A stretch of DNA of 64,000 nt from NCBI GenBank assembly GCA_965249895.1, contig CBDFNC010000005.1, positions 1,054,001 through 1,118,000 of the forward strand, read 5' to 3'. The notes beneath the pieces were generated by a model that saw only the letters and a list, made by a program, of their open reading frames with translations, had not been told where the DNA came from and did no database searches. Positions 46,201 to 54,276 of this stretch are shown here, in pieces. Each line of letters opens with the position of its first letter. Position 1 is the stretch's first letter. A program made the translations under genes and the position numbers. Source of the DNA: CBDFNC01 sp965249895. Lineage in GTDB: Bacteria > Pseudomonadota > Gammaproteobacteria > Enterobacterales > CBDFNC01.

Positions 46201-46414
46201 CTTCTTCCAGAGGGATCGCCAGGCTTTCCTCTGCCTCTGCTGGAGTCGCTCCAGGTAAAGCGACTGTCACAATCACCTTATCCATCTCGAAGGCGGGAAA
46301 CACTTCGAGGGGGATACGCTGACTAATAGAGTAAAGGCCTGCCGCAAGAATAAACACCATCAGCAAATTGGCAGCCACATGGTTGCGGGTAAACCAGGCT
46401 ATTATTCCATGCAT
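43286..46414 (-). CDS. RND-family efflux pump inner-membrane transporter
   Basis: About 1042 residues with the AcrB-type architecture: one N-terminal helix (NHVAANLLMVFILAAGLYSI), a large periplasmic loop, six helices, a second loop and a final set of helices. The TM4 proton-relay Asp pair is in LGILVDDAIVTGENVYA, which fits the HAE-1/HAE-2 drug type and not heavy-metal pumps. ATG at 46414 has GGGGAG seven bases upstream and is preferred over the TTG at 46429. It is the last gene of an operon with the outer-membrane factor and adaptor upstream. Substrates cannot be told. Confidence 0.93.
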   Translation of the reverse strand: MHGIIAWFTRNHVAANLLMVFILAAGLYSISQRIPLEVFPAFEMDKVIVTVALPGATPAEAEESLAIPLEEALADIAGIKRLVSTSREGSSQVSIDIHQSYDSFRVKDEIKSRVDAINTFPSAAERPVIRKPIHQREVISVTLSGSLQELELRQLGEQVRDELLALANISRVVLESVRPYEISIEVSEQTLREYGLTLAQVSKAVEVRSLDMSGGSIKSPGGEILLRSKGQAYSGLDFGQILVRTSPDGSRLLLSDIAHIRDDFDQEPIKARFNGDPAVIIEVYRVGQQSAIQVAEQVKTYIQEKRRILPQGVAINYWRDRSRIVKARLQTLANSAMQGGILVIILLALFLRPSIAFWVTMGIPVSFMGGLALMPLLGVSLNIISLFAFIMVLGILVDDAIVTGENVYAHQQKGASPYQAAIKGTQEVAVPVTFGILTTIAAFFPLLMVEGVRGKIFAQIPMVVIPVLLFSLVESKLILPAHLKHIKLRGLHKGVFSRWQERFANGFELKVVRFYRPVLEAAIKRRYLSLSIALGLGLIMLALVTSGWTRFIYFPRVPAETARAVLVMPAGTSFELTDSYVETMVSAAQQLQQEYTDKQGNSVIVNIFATTGSTGGKSSGQSNRGRVMIELEPPETRSNPVTVRELVSQWRQLIGELPGAESLSFRAEIGRGGAPLDIQFSAKDFPSLQQASSLLKQQLTQYPAVFDITDSLSRGKTELLLSIKPQAQALGLTLSDLARQVRQAFFGFQVQRIQRGRDDVKVYVRYPLEERQSLYNLQHMMIRTEAGVAVPFVDVARLSPGRSPASIKRIDRQRTLNVTADLNKETADIEALKTELNQYLAGLVQQFPGLSYSLEGESKEQRESFASLVWGVFFVLFVIYALLAIPFRSYWQPLVVMSVIPFGAVGAVIGHWIMGLPLTIMSFMGMLALSGVVVNDSLVLVDYINRQRAKGIDVLAAVSSAGVARFRAVILTSVTTFAGLMPLIFEKSTQAQFLIPMAVSLGFGILFATLITLLLVPVNYLLLHDLASGWRWLSGERPTAAQ

Positions 46415-46502
46415 ATGCCGACTCCCCAATTCATATTATTCAGCTGCTGCAGTTTTGGTATTTTTAATGCTTGAATTAAAGAACTCATACAAAAAAGCCG
46501 GT

Positions 46503-47720
46503 CTAATACGGCTCTTCTTTACGGATAACCTGTGCCCGAGTGCCCGACATAACGTTCCCCAGTGGGGTCGTCACCAGAACCTCACCAGCCACTACCCCCC
46601 GGTCGACGATATAGGCGCTGGCATCACGCCATATGGTTTGTACTTTTCGCCGGGTGAGAAGACCATCCGTTAACAAGATCACCTGGTTGCCCTGGTATAC
46701 CGCAGCTTGCGGGATCACAAATACCTGAGATAGTTGTTTTCCCTGTATAGTGGCAGATACAAATTGACCAATTTTTAACGACGGTTTGCTTTCGTTATTT
46801 CGCCCATAGGGATCTTCGATACGGGCTACCGCAAATAATTGCCGACTATCCCGGTCCAGCGCACCTTCGGCTCTGACCAGCTCTCCCTGCCAACTGAACT
46901 CCTGCCGACCAAACTTAGCAGCTACTATCACCTTAGGTCTGCTACCGGGTTGGGCCTGACTTCTGAATTGCTCAGGTAATTCGATGACGGCTTGCTGAGC
47001 ACTGTTAAGGGGTATTCTGAGCTCCACATAATCAATAGCATAAATATCCGCCAGCTGGGTGCCACTGTTAACAAACTGGCCAAAATCCACCTGCTTCGCC
47101 AATAAGCGCCCCGCATAGGGCGCCTTGACCTGAGTTCGTTCCAGATCCAGTTTCGTTTGCTCCAGCCTGGCTTTGGCCGATGAGACTGCAGCATTGGCCG
47201 CCGATAACTGGGGTTTTCTCAGCACCAGCTCATTGGCCTTGCCGCCTTTACCCAAACGGGACCAATCCTTTTTGGCCTGTACCGCCCGCGCCTTTTCTTC
47301 CAACAACACCAGTTTTGCTTCAACCAGGGCCGCCTCGGCAATTTTTTTCGCTACCTGGTAATCCCGATCATCGACTTTCAGCAAAATATCCCCTTGCTCA
47401 AAAAAACCACCTTCGACGAATGCCGGTGAGGCATAGGTAATCAAACCTTTTATCTGGCTTACCAGGGTGCTTTGGTTGCGGGGTTTAATGGTGCCGTAGC
47501 TTTTCACTTTTACCGAATAATCCACCGGGGTTAATGTAAGGGTGAATACCTTAAGCACTGGTGGGGTTTTGTTCTGAACCTTGTTTACCTGAGGTTGGTT
47601 TTTCTGGATCGCTATGGCCAGAACCACGCAGCTGGCCAACACCAGCAAAGGCAAGACTAACCTGATGATCTTCCCCTCGGCCCTCTGCCTGGAAAGCCAG
47701 CTAACAATCCTATTGTGCAA
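46503..47720 (-). CDS. RND efflux periplasmic adaptor (HlyD/MFP family)
   Basis: This 405-residue membrane fusion protein bridges the inner-membrane pump and the outer-membrane channel. It has an N-terminal hydrophobic anchor (VLPLLVLASCVVLAIAI), a biotinyl-lipoyl-like half (GLITYASPAFVEGGFFEQGD, VKAPYAGRLLAK), a coiled-coil hairpin (about 125-190) and a beta-barrel domain. The TTG start overlaps the end of the outer-membrane factor gene by 11 bp. The exact start is uncertain. Confidence 0.92.
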   Translation of the reverse strand: MHNRIVSWLSRQRAEGKIIRLVLPLLVLASCVVLAIAIQKNQPQVNKVQNKTPPVLKVFTLTLTPVDYSVKVKSYGTIKPRNQSTLVSQIKGLITYASPAFVEGGFFEQGDILLKVDDRDYQVAKKIAEAALVEAKLVLLEEKARAVQAKKDWSRLGKGGKANELVLRKPQLSAANAAVSSAKARLEQTKLDLERTQVKAPYAGRLLAKQVDFGQFVNSGTQLADIYAIDYVELRIPLNSAQQAVIELPEQFRSQAQPGSRPKVIVAAKFGRQEFSWQGELVRAEGALDRDSRQLFAVARIEDPYGRNNESKPSLKIGQFVSATIQGKQLSQVFVIPQAAVYQGNQVILLTDGLLTRRKVQTIWRDASAYIVDRGVVAGEVLVTTPLGNVMSGTRAQVIRKEEPY

Positions 47721-49113
47721 CCTGCCCCTCCCAAATTAATTTATCAGCCTGTTCGCTGACGCTAGTCTCAATGCTACCCCCGATAGCCAAAAACAGATTA
47801 ATTCGATTTTGTAAGCGCTGATTTCGAACGCTAATTGCCGCACTTTGGCTGTCAAAAGCACGACGGGTGGATTCCAGTACGGTAATATAGCTCGTCAATC
47901 CCGCCCGGTATTGCTCGAAGGCCAATTCCTCAGCCAGCACTGAATTCTCCACCGCGACGTTAAGATGTTGCTCCTGGGCCGCCAGCCTGCCTTCAGCCAA
48001 TAAGGCACGCTCTACTTCAGAAAAAGCAATAAGTATAGTTTGTGTCAGCAATGCTGCCGCCTGCTGAGCCTCAGCAACTTTCTCCGTCTGTTGCGCTTTT
48101 AGCCCCCCGGCATTAAATACCGGGGCGGATACGTTAGCAAACACTGACCAGATAAGGCTCTGTGGGGTTAACAGCTGGGATAATTCTGGGCTGGCATAAC
48201 CTAAAGAGCCAGTTAACTTTAAACTGGGAAAACGCTGCTTATAAGCCACCGATAAACTGGCATTGGCTGCGCTTAAATTATCCTGAGCCCCCCTGATATC
48301 GGCTCTGCGCGTAAGTAATTCGGAAGGTAAGCCCACCGGGATTTGCGTGATATCCAGGGCTAATTCAGCACTCGACCTGATTTTAGCGGCCGGATAGCGG
48401 CCAAGACTCAGCTCCATATTTTGACTGGCCCGATTTAGCTCCCTGCTCTTCACTTCTTCATTCGCCAGGGCTCCGGCCACATCAGCCCTGGCTAGAAATA
48501 CATCCAGTGAACTGTTTAAGCCAGATTGATAACCCGACTCTACTATATCCAGATCCTGCTGCAGGTTAAGCCGCCTTTGCCGGACTAACTTCAATTGCAG
48601 TTGTGCCTCCAGCAAATCAAACCATAAACTACTGACTCGGGCCACCAGGGATAACCTTTGAAAACGAAACTCATTGATACTCCGGCTGGCTGCGAATAGG
48701 GCCGCTTTGCTCTGGTCATTTAACTTACCCAGAAAATCCACTTCCCAGCTCACATCTCCGCCCAGCTGAAAGTTATTGCTTAGTTGTCCGGAGTCCTGAC
48801 GCCGGGCGGAAATAAAGGCGCCGATCTCAGGCCATAAAACTGCCCTTATTTGATACACGCGAGCGACCGCTCCATCTACTTTGGCCCTTTCCAGTTGCAA
48901 TTCAGGGTTATTTTTCAGCCCTTCCAGAACCAGAGATTGTAACCGAGGGAGCCTGCTAAGCTGGGGCCACAGCTCCTTCACTTCGAGCCGGTGATGTGGG
49001 CTCTGCCACTGTGGAGGGTAAACATGGAGGTTTTGAACCGGTTCAGGAGGGCTGCTCAAACCGCAGCCAAACAAAGTAAACACCACCCCCAGCAGGCTCC
49101 ATAGACCTTTCAT
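47710..49113 (-). CDS. Outer-membrane efflux lipoprotein (TolC/NodT family)
   Basis: 467 residues with a lipoprotein signal peptide (MKGLWSLLGVVFTLFGCG; lipobox LFGC, Cys at 17). Two repeats of the outer-membrane-efflux domain are seen: KNNPELQLERAKVDGAVARVYQ at the start of the first, and the conserved LPSELLTRRADIRGAQDNL before the second. It forms the outer-membrane exit duct of the RND pump encoded downstream. It is the first gene of the three-gene operon. Confidence 0.93.
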   Translation of the reverse strand: MKGLWSLLGVVFTLFGCGLSSPPEPVQNLHVYPPQWQSPHHRLEVKELWPQLSRLPRLQSLVLEGLKNNPELQLERAKVDGAVARVYQIRAVLWPEIGAFISARRQDSGQLSNNFQLGGDVSWEVDFLGKLNDQSKAALFAASRSINEFRFQRLSLVARVSSLWFDLLEAQLQLKLVRQRRLNLQQDLDIVESGYQSGLNSSLDVFLARADVAGALANEEVKSRELNRASQNMELSLGRYPAAKIRSSAELALDITQIPVGLPSELLTRRADIRGAQDNLSAANASLSVAYKQRFPSLKLTGSLGYASPELSQLLTPQSLIWSVFANVSAPVFNAGGLKAQQTEKVAEAQQAAALLTQTILIAFSEVERALLAEGRLAAQEQHLNVAVENSVLAEELAFEQYRAGLTSYITVLESTRRAFDSQSAAISVRNQRLQNRINLFLAIGGSIETSVSEQADKLIWEGQVAQ

Positions 49114-49240
49114 CCGTGCCAGTCACCAACAAAATTATTTACCTAAGTGTGTACTATGTTTGAAGATTTGGCAGATATTGAAGGCAAAAAAAAGCACAAC
49201 CTAAGTTACGCTTCTTGATTAGCAAAACACGGATGTTGAT

Positions 49241-50344
49241 TTAATCTATCAAACCATAGTGTTCACGAAGAATATCGACGATTTCCGCTTTCGGGTTATC
49301 AGACAGGATTAACGTTTCACCTGTGATTTTTTCGGCAATACCCACGTAAGTCTTGGAAATTTGCAGCAGCACTTCTTCCGGTAAAGCGTTGTCACTTGCC
49401 AGGGCCTCACGCTCTTGCATGCGATCTTTATTCAACAGGATATCTGGATCCGGGAAGTGTTTTAGCAGCAGCTGGCGGAAATCTTCCTTGGAGTTTTCCA
49501 CTATCTTACCTTCACGGTATGCAGGGCCATCCCAAATCCGGGATGAATCCGGTGTACCCACCTCGTCCATATAGATTAGCTTTTCCTGACCACCGGCATC
49601 CTTGACATAACCAAATTCAAACTTGGTATCTACAAAAACCTGGTCCAGTTTAGCCAGCTCATTACTGATCACATCAAAACCTTCTCTAAGCAGCTTTTCA
49701 TACTGAGCGATATCGTCGGTACTGCTGAAATTAAAGGCGGCAAAGTTATTCTCTATATCTGAGCGGGTGATGTTCACATCATCCACTTCCGGTACGCCAG
49801 GTATGCCTTTCAGAATTCCCTTGGTGGAAGGCGTGACCAACAGCTCGGGAAGCTGCTGGTCTTTTACAAGATCATTGGCAATCTCAATTCCACAAAACTC
49901 GCGTTCACCCTTGGCATAAGCGCGCCACATAGAGCCGGTAATATACTGGCGACAAATGGCTTCGATCATTACCGGTTTGGCTTTCTGGACAATCCACACA
50001 AAAGGATGTGGAATATCCAGGATATGGCTGTCGGCCAGTCCCTGCTCGCGGAATAACTTGAACCAGTGATTCGAGATGGCATTAAGCGCGGCGCCCTTTC
50101 CTGGTACGCCATTTATCCCGCCTTCACCATGCCAGATGCAATCAAAAGCAGAGATACGGTCACTGATCACCATAATCGCTAACGGAGCGTCGGCGGCTAC
50201 ATCATAGCCTTTTTCCTGAATTAGGCGAACGCTATCCTCTTCCGTCAACCAATATACAGAACGTACCTTACCACTGTGAACCGGGCTATCGGTACGGATT
50301 GGAAGGTCGTTATTTACCGCCAAGACTTTATCAGCAAGACTCAT
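49241..50344 (-). CDS. purC: SAICAR synthase PurC, long form
   Basis: PurC joins aspartate to CAIR in purine synthesis. At 367 residues it is the long form found in Vibrio, Shewanella and relatives, not the 237-residue E. coli form. Features are SGKVRSVYWL (nucleotide loop), VISDRISAFDCIWH (family signature), RQYITGSMWRAYAKGERE and the second signature region around VDTKFEFGYV, followed by DEVGTPDSSRIWD. It lies downstream of bamC-dapA in the same direction, as in E. coli, with a terminator after bamC. Confidence 0.96.
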   Translation of the reverse strand: MSLADKVLAVNNDLPIRTDSPVHSGKVRSVYWLTEEDSVRLIQEKGYDVAADAPLAIMVISDRISAFDCIWHGEGGINGVPGKGAALNAISNHWFKLFREQGLADSHILDIPHPFVWIVQKAKPVMIEAICRQYITGSMWRAYAKGEREFCGIEIANDLVKDQQLPELLVTPSTKGILKGIPGVPEVDDVNITRSDIENNFAAFNFSSTDDIAQYEKLLREGFDVISNELAKLDQVFVDTKFEFGYVKDAGGQEKLIYMDEVGTPDSSRIWDGPAYREGKIVENSKEDFRQLLLKHFPDPDILLNKDRMQEREALASDNALPEEVLLQISKTYVGIAEKITGETLILSDNPKAEIVDILREHYGLID

Positions 50345-50442
50345 TGTCTCATCCCTTTTCTAACTACTTTAACAACTTAACTTCAGGCTTTCCGAACTAA
50401 CCAAACAGATTAAAACAGCGCGCTGAAGCGAATAAATGATAG

Positions 50443-50468
50443 AAAAAAGGGCCGCACTGCGACCCTTA
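50443..50468 (-). terminator. bamC terminator
   Basis: In the minus direction AAGGGTCGC, AGT, GCGGCCCTT (one G-T wobble pair) is followed by a T run, right after the bamC stop. This separates dapA-bamC from purC. Confidence 0.8.
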
Positions 50469-50472
50469 TATT

Positions 50473-51579
50473 TTACTCTTCTTCAACCTTGGGCTTACCC
50501 TCCGAGCGCATTAGCTCGGCGAAGCTGATATACATTTGACTGACCTTAGTGGCGCCCAGGGGACGGCCCTTTTCATCGAAAATGGTAATTGAAGTTCTAC
50601 CATCACCCAGATCACCCAACTGGAAGCTGTATTTGCCATCTTCCAAGTCAAAGGGCTTCAGGCCATGTTCTTCCCAGTAGTCATCACTAGGAGCGTCATA
50701 CTCCAGCACATATTTACCCAGATTATGTTCCGATTCTTGCACCGAGAAGTTCAATAGCGTGAACACTTCCGGCAGACGCTGCCAGACCTTTTCATACTTG
50801 GCATTGGCGATCCAGGCCGTGATTTGATTATCATCAAAGCCCAGCTCTACTGCGATTTGACGGCTTTGCTGCTCCAAATCCAATGCATTCTCACGCTGTT
50901 TCTGTGCCAAAGCGTGCACCAGCACCCGGTTTAACATGCCTATGGAAAGGCGACGTTTTTCATGCTCTAACAAAGGCTTAGTGCGCTTATCACCATCATA
51001 CCACTGGTCTGCATCCAGCAGCTCTACGGTGAGAGAGGCGGCCTTACCACGAGACACGCTTTTTAGGCTAAAGGCGTACCTTTCTTTGGATTTGTAGCTT
51101 TTCTTAAACCAATAACTGCCGAATTCCTGCTCAAAGGTAAACCACTCGGACTCCATTAAACCCTCGGACTTGTCCAGCGTTTTTGGCGCCACATCATAAT
51201 TTGCCAGGAAGTTGAGTAGTAAGGTCCATACATGGTCGCCCATGTTCTCTTTGGTATTAACCGCGTTAAACCAGACGGTGGCTTTGTTTGGGTCCTCTTC
51301 GACACGAGCCCCCTCAACGACGGGTAAAATCTGCACCGGAGAGCGTACATCCACATCCTTGCCCACAGGCAATGATGTGGTGTCTTTGTTCAACGCTGGA
51401 ATGTCGAACGCATGGGTATAAACAGGCGCGTCCAACCCCTCTACGACAAGTGGGGTACTCAGTTCATAGTCTAGGTAGTCATATCCGTTATTAGCTTGTG
51501 TTCGTGTTTCGTAACTCGAACATCCGCTGACCAGGGCAGTGACCACGCCAGCCAGTAATATGGCTTGTTTGTTTAACAC
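50473..51579 (-). CDS. bamC: Outer membrane assembly lipoprotein BamC
   Basis: BamC is the NlpB lipoprotein of the BAM complex that inserts beta-barrel proteins in the outer membrane. The 368-residue protein has a lipoprotein signal (LAGVVTALVSGC; Cys at about 20), an unstructured N-terminal region resembling that which contacts BamD (YDYLDYELSTPLVVEG), and two helix-grip domains (about 120-220 and 245-350). It follows dapA, as in E. coli. Confidence 0.93.
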   Translation of the reverse strand: MLNKQAILLAGVVTALVSGCSSYETRTQANNGYDYLDYELSTPLVVEGLDAPVYTHAFDIPALNKDTTSLPVGKDVDVRSPVQILPVVEGARVEEDPNKATVWFNAVNTKENMGDHVWTLLLNFLANYDVAPKTLDKSEGLMESEWFTFEQEFGSYWFKKSYKSKERYAFSLKSVSRGKAASLTVELLDADQWYDGDKRTKPLLEHEKRRLSIGMLNRVLVHALAQKQRENALDLEQQSRQIAVELGFDDNQITAWIANAKYEKVWQRLPEVFTLLNFSVQESEHNLGKYVLEYDAPSDDYWEEHGLKPFDLEDGKYSFQLGDLGDGRTSITIFDEKGRPLGATKVSQMYISFAELMRSEGKPKVEEE

Positions 51580-51610
51580 TTAAGCAACTCGCTATTGATA
51601 ATAATAATTA

Positions 51611-51624
51611 AGCCCCGCGGGGCT
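51611..51624 (-). terminator. dapA-bamC intergenic hairpin
   Basis: AGCCCCGCGGGGCT is a perfect 14-bp palindrome between the dapA stop and the bamC start, followed in the minus direction by TAATTATTATTATC. It could attenuate transcription or protect the dapA mRNA end. Confidence 0.45.
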
Positions 51625-51633
51625 ACTCGCCAT

Positions 51634-52512
51634 CTAGATTAACGCAGCCTGTTTCAGGGCTGCTTCGACTTCGGGTTGGAGCGATTCTGAAAGCTCGGTT
51701 AACGGCAGTCTTAGTTTGCCTTCAGGGATCAGCCCTAAACGCTGACACGCCCATTTCACCGGAATGGGGTTCGCTTCCAAGAAAAGCTTATTATGTAACC
51801 CCATCAAGGTTTCGTTAATCGCCAGCGCTTTATCCGCTTCGCCATTCGCTACATGTTGGCACATTTTCGCCATCTGTTTCGCCGCGACATTGTTGGTAAC
51901 TGAGATGACCCCATGACCCCCTTGCAGCATAAACTCAAGGCCAGTGGCATCATCACCGCTATACAAACAGAAATCATCACTGACCAGAGCTTTAATTTCA
52001 GTCAGACGACTCAGATCACCAGTGGCTTCTTTAATACCTATGATATTATCCAACTTAGCCAGCCTGCCGATGGTCGCCGGTAACATATCCACCGCAGTCC
52101 GGCCCGGTACATTATAAAGTATCTGAGGTAGGCTTGATGACTGTGCAATGGCTTGGTAATGAAGGTATAAACCTTCTTGCGTAGGCTTGTTGTAATAAGG
52201 GGTCACACTCAGGCCGGCATATACCCCGGTATTTTGGAATAATTTGCTCAGGGCAATGGCTTCCGACGTGGAGTTGGCGCCATTACCAGCAATAACAGGC
52301 ATATGCCCGTCGGCATACTCAAGGGTCTTCATCACCACTTTAACGTGATCATCCACGTTCAGGGTGGCCGACTCTCCTGTGGTTCCCACAGACACGATAG
52401 CCGCAGTGCCGGCCGCTACATGATAATCAACCAAGCGTCTTAATGACTGAAAATCAATTTCCCCGGAACTATCCATGGGCGTAACCAAAGCAACTATACT
52501 ACCTGCTAGCAT
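51634..52512 (-). CDS. dapA: 4-hydroxy-tetrahydrodipicolinate synthase
   Basis: DapA condenses pyruvate and aspartate semialdehyde, the first step of the lysine/diaminopimelate branch. The 292-residue TIM-barrel has the Schiff-base lysine K161 in IIGIKEATGDL, catalytic Y133 in ILYNVPGRT and the GTTGES loop at 43-48. Length and residue numbers agree with E. coli DapA. It is divergent from gcvR and precedes bamC. Confidence 0.97.
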   Translation of the reverse strand: MLAGSIVALVTPMDSSGEIDFQSLRRLVDYHVAAGTAAIVSVGTTGESATLNVDDHVKVVMKTLEYADGHMPVIAGNGANSTSEAIALSKLFQNTGVYAGLSVTPYYNKPTQEGLYLHYQAIAQSSSLPQILYNVPGRTAVDMLPATIGRLAKLDNIIGIKEATGDLSRLTEIKALVSDDFCLYSGDDATGLEFMLQGGHGVISVTNNVAAKQMAKMCQHVANGEADKALAINETLMGLHNKLFLEANPIPVKWACQRLGLIPEGKLRLPLTELSESLQPEVEAALKQAALI

Positions 52513-52733
52513 TCGAACATCTCCTTATAATAGGCGGATAATGGTACTTTTCAGCGCAACTAAAAACAAGTTTTGTTTAGGGAATCAGGATGGTTGCAAA
52601 ACCAGACGTCGCTGAGTAATCACCGGCGGACTTCGCCGCTTTCTCCGGCGTTGACTTTTCGCTAGCCGATACTGAGCAGACTATAAGGAAAAATATGCTA
52701 GTATCCCCCTGATTTTTTTACGGCGAGGAACAG

Positions 52734-53276
52734 ATGTCGCATAACCTGGTAATTACAGCCATGGGCTCGGACCGCCCGGGTATAGTGAATGAGCTGACCA
52801 AACATATCAGCAGTACAGGCTGCAATATTGTCGACAGCAGGCTGGCCATATTTGGCAGTGAGTTTACCCTGATTATGATGCTATCAGGAAGTTGGAACGC
52901 CATCACTCAAGTGGAGTCCAGCCTGGCCATTCAGGGACAGGAGCTGGAGCTTATCACTATGATGAAGCGAACCAGCCCGCATAAAACCATCAACTATGCC
53001 CACAGCGGCCAGGCACAAATCAAAATAAATGACAGGCCAGGTATTATCGAGCAATACACCCAATTTTTCGCCGATAACGCTTTATCCCTGGTCGCCATCA
53101 AATCTGAAACCGAACACAGCGCTGGACAAGAGATGCTCTTGGCTCACTTTAGCTTTTACGTGCCCGCTGAACACAATATTCAAACCATAAAAAAGCAGTT
53201 CAGCACATTGTGCGCTGAACTTGACGCCAATTTCACTTTGGTGTTTACCGAATCCCCCACCCAGGAGAACCTATGA
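52734..53276 (+). CDS. gcvR: Glycine cleavage system regulator GcvR
   Basis: GcvR has two ACT domains and, in E. coli, restrains GcvA activation of the glycine cleavage operon. The first ACT domain is recognisable at LVITAMGSDRPGIVNELTKH and the second at INDRPGIIEQYTQFFADNAL. 180 residues is normal. ATG at 52734 lies behind GAGGAA. Its stop overlaps the start of bcp by 4 bp. The gcvR-bcp pair next to dapA repeats the E. coli order. Confidence 0.93.
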   Translation: MSHNLVITAMGSDRPGIVNELTKHISSTGCNIVDSRLAIFGSEFTLIMMLSGSWNAITQVESSLAIQGQELELITMMKRTSPHKTINYAHSGQAQIKINDRPGIIEQYTQFFADNALSLVAIKSETEHSAGQEMLLAHFSFYVPAEHNIQTIKKQFSTLCAELDANFTLVFTESPTQENL

Positions 53277-53740
53277 ATACGCTAAAAGCAGGAGATCAAG
53301 CTCCTCTGTTTAGTCTGCAAAACCAACATGATGAAACCGTAAGCCTGGCTGACTTAAAAGGCAAAAAGGTATTGGTTTACTTTTATCCTAAAGCTATGAC
53401 ACCTGGCTGTACCACCCAGGCTTGCGGCCTGCGCGACAGCAAATCTGAGCTGGATGAACTGGGTGTGGTGGTATTCGGAGTTAGCCCAGATCCGGTGAAA
53501 CGGCTGGCTAAGTTTATTATTCGGGATGAGCTAAATTTCGATCTACTGTCCGATGAAGATCACGCCATTGCCGATGCATTTGGCATCTGGGGTCTGAAGA
53601 AATTTATGGGCCGTGAGTATGATGGGATCCACCGCATCAGTTTCCTCATCGATGAAGAGGGCACGATAACCCAAGTGTTCAACAAGTTTAAAACCAAGGA
53701 GCACCACCAGGTGGTGCTGGATGCGCTAAAAGCCGGCTAA
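53273..53740 (+). CDS. bcp: Thioredoxin-dependent peroxiredoxin Bcp
   Basis: Bcp reduces hydrogen and lipid peroxides. The peroxidatic cysteine is C46 and the resolving cysteine C51 in TPGCTTQACGLRD, the spacing of the atypical two-Cys type found in E. coli Bcp. 155 residues. Translation is coupled to gcvR through a 4-bp overlap, and a strong terminator follows. Confidence 0.96.
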   Translation: MNTLKAGDQAPLFSLQNQHDETVSLADLKGKKVLVYFYPKAMTPGCTTQACGLRDSKSELDELGVVVFGVSPDPVKRLAKFIIRDELNFDLLSDEDHAIADAFGIWGLKKFMGREYDGIHRISFLIDEEGTITQVFNKFKTKEHHQVVLDALKAG

Positions 53741-53745
53741 TCACC

Positions 53746-53768
53746 AGGGCCCAGCTGGGCCCTTTATC
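53746..53768 (+). terminator. bcp terminator
   Basis: AGGGCCC, loop AGCT, GGGCCCT followed by TTATCTTT, 6 bp past the bcp stop. Confidence 0.85.
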
Positions 53769-54276
53769 TTTGCTTATTTACTTGCGATTACCCCAAGCAT
53801 TAAACCGCTAGTGTCCGTCACAAAACGCCAACTAGAAATTATATTCACGGACTTTGTGGAGTTGATGCCCTCTTTGCAGGTAATAGTACTAAGTCAGCGC
53901 GCGGGGTTCGCCGAACAAGTTCGGCTCCTACCAAATTCATAAGCCTACCTGCCTATTCCTGTGCTTCAGGATGGTCGTAAACGTTAATTCGTCTGTATAT
54001 AGTGCTTTATTCCACCACACCCCACCAAAACATCAACATTAACTCAACTGATGATTAACCTTTTACCCAACTAACAACTAACTTAATGGCAACCATTAAT
54101 CATTTAGCACCGCCCAACAATCATTCAGCAGTCACATATATGGAAGTAGATGTATTTTTCAGCAAATTAAATGTTAACTATTTTGAAGAGAGATGTTACC
54201 GTGCGCAGCCATCAAAGCAGTACAAATACAACTCAATAATTACCCCATATACTCGCAACAACATGGAGATAAGCTC
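53769..54276. other. Non-coding leader region before symporter gene
   Basis: About 500 bp without a convincing gene. It holds a REP-like palindrome (53905-53932) and a 7-bp-arm inverted repeat TTAATGG-CAA-CCATTAA (54083-54099). I saw no conserved riboswitch core, although glycine riboswitches precede this symporter family in some bacteria. Confidence 0.5.
53905..53932 (-). repeat. REP-like palindromic element
   Basis: On the minus strand the sequence is a GGTAG head followed by GAGCCGAAC TT GTTCGGC GAACC, with a 7-bp perfect stem GCCGAAC/GTTCGGC. A GTAG-type head before an imperfect palindrome is the form of bacterial REP elements mobilised by RAYT-type transposases. The same two half-sequences occur inside the 201-bp insertion at 15665-15727. 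Confidence 0.6.

Noticed and set aside
53769..54276. Glycine riboswitch upstream of the AGCS symporter
   Set aside because: Considered because such riboswitches precede this family in other bacteria, but no tandem aptamer core could be recognised by eye.
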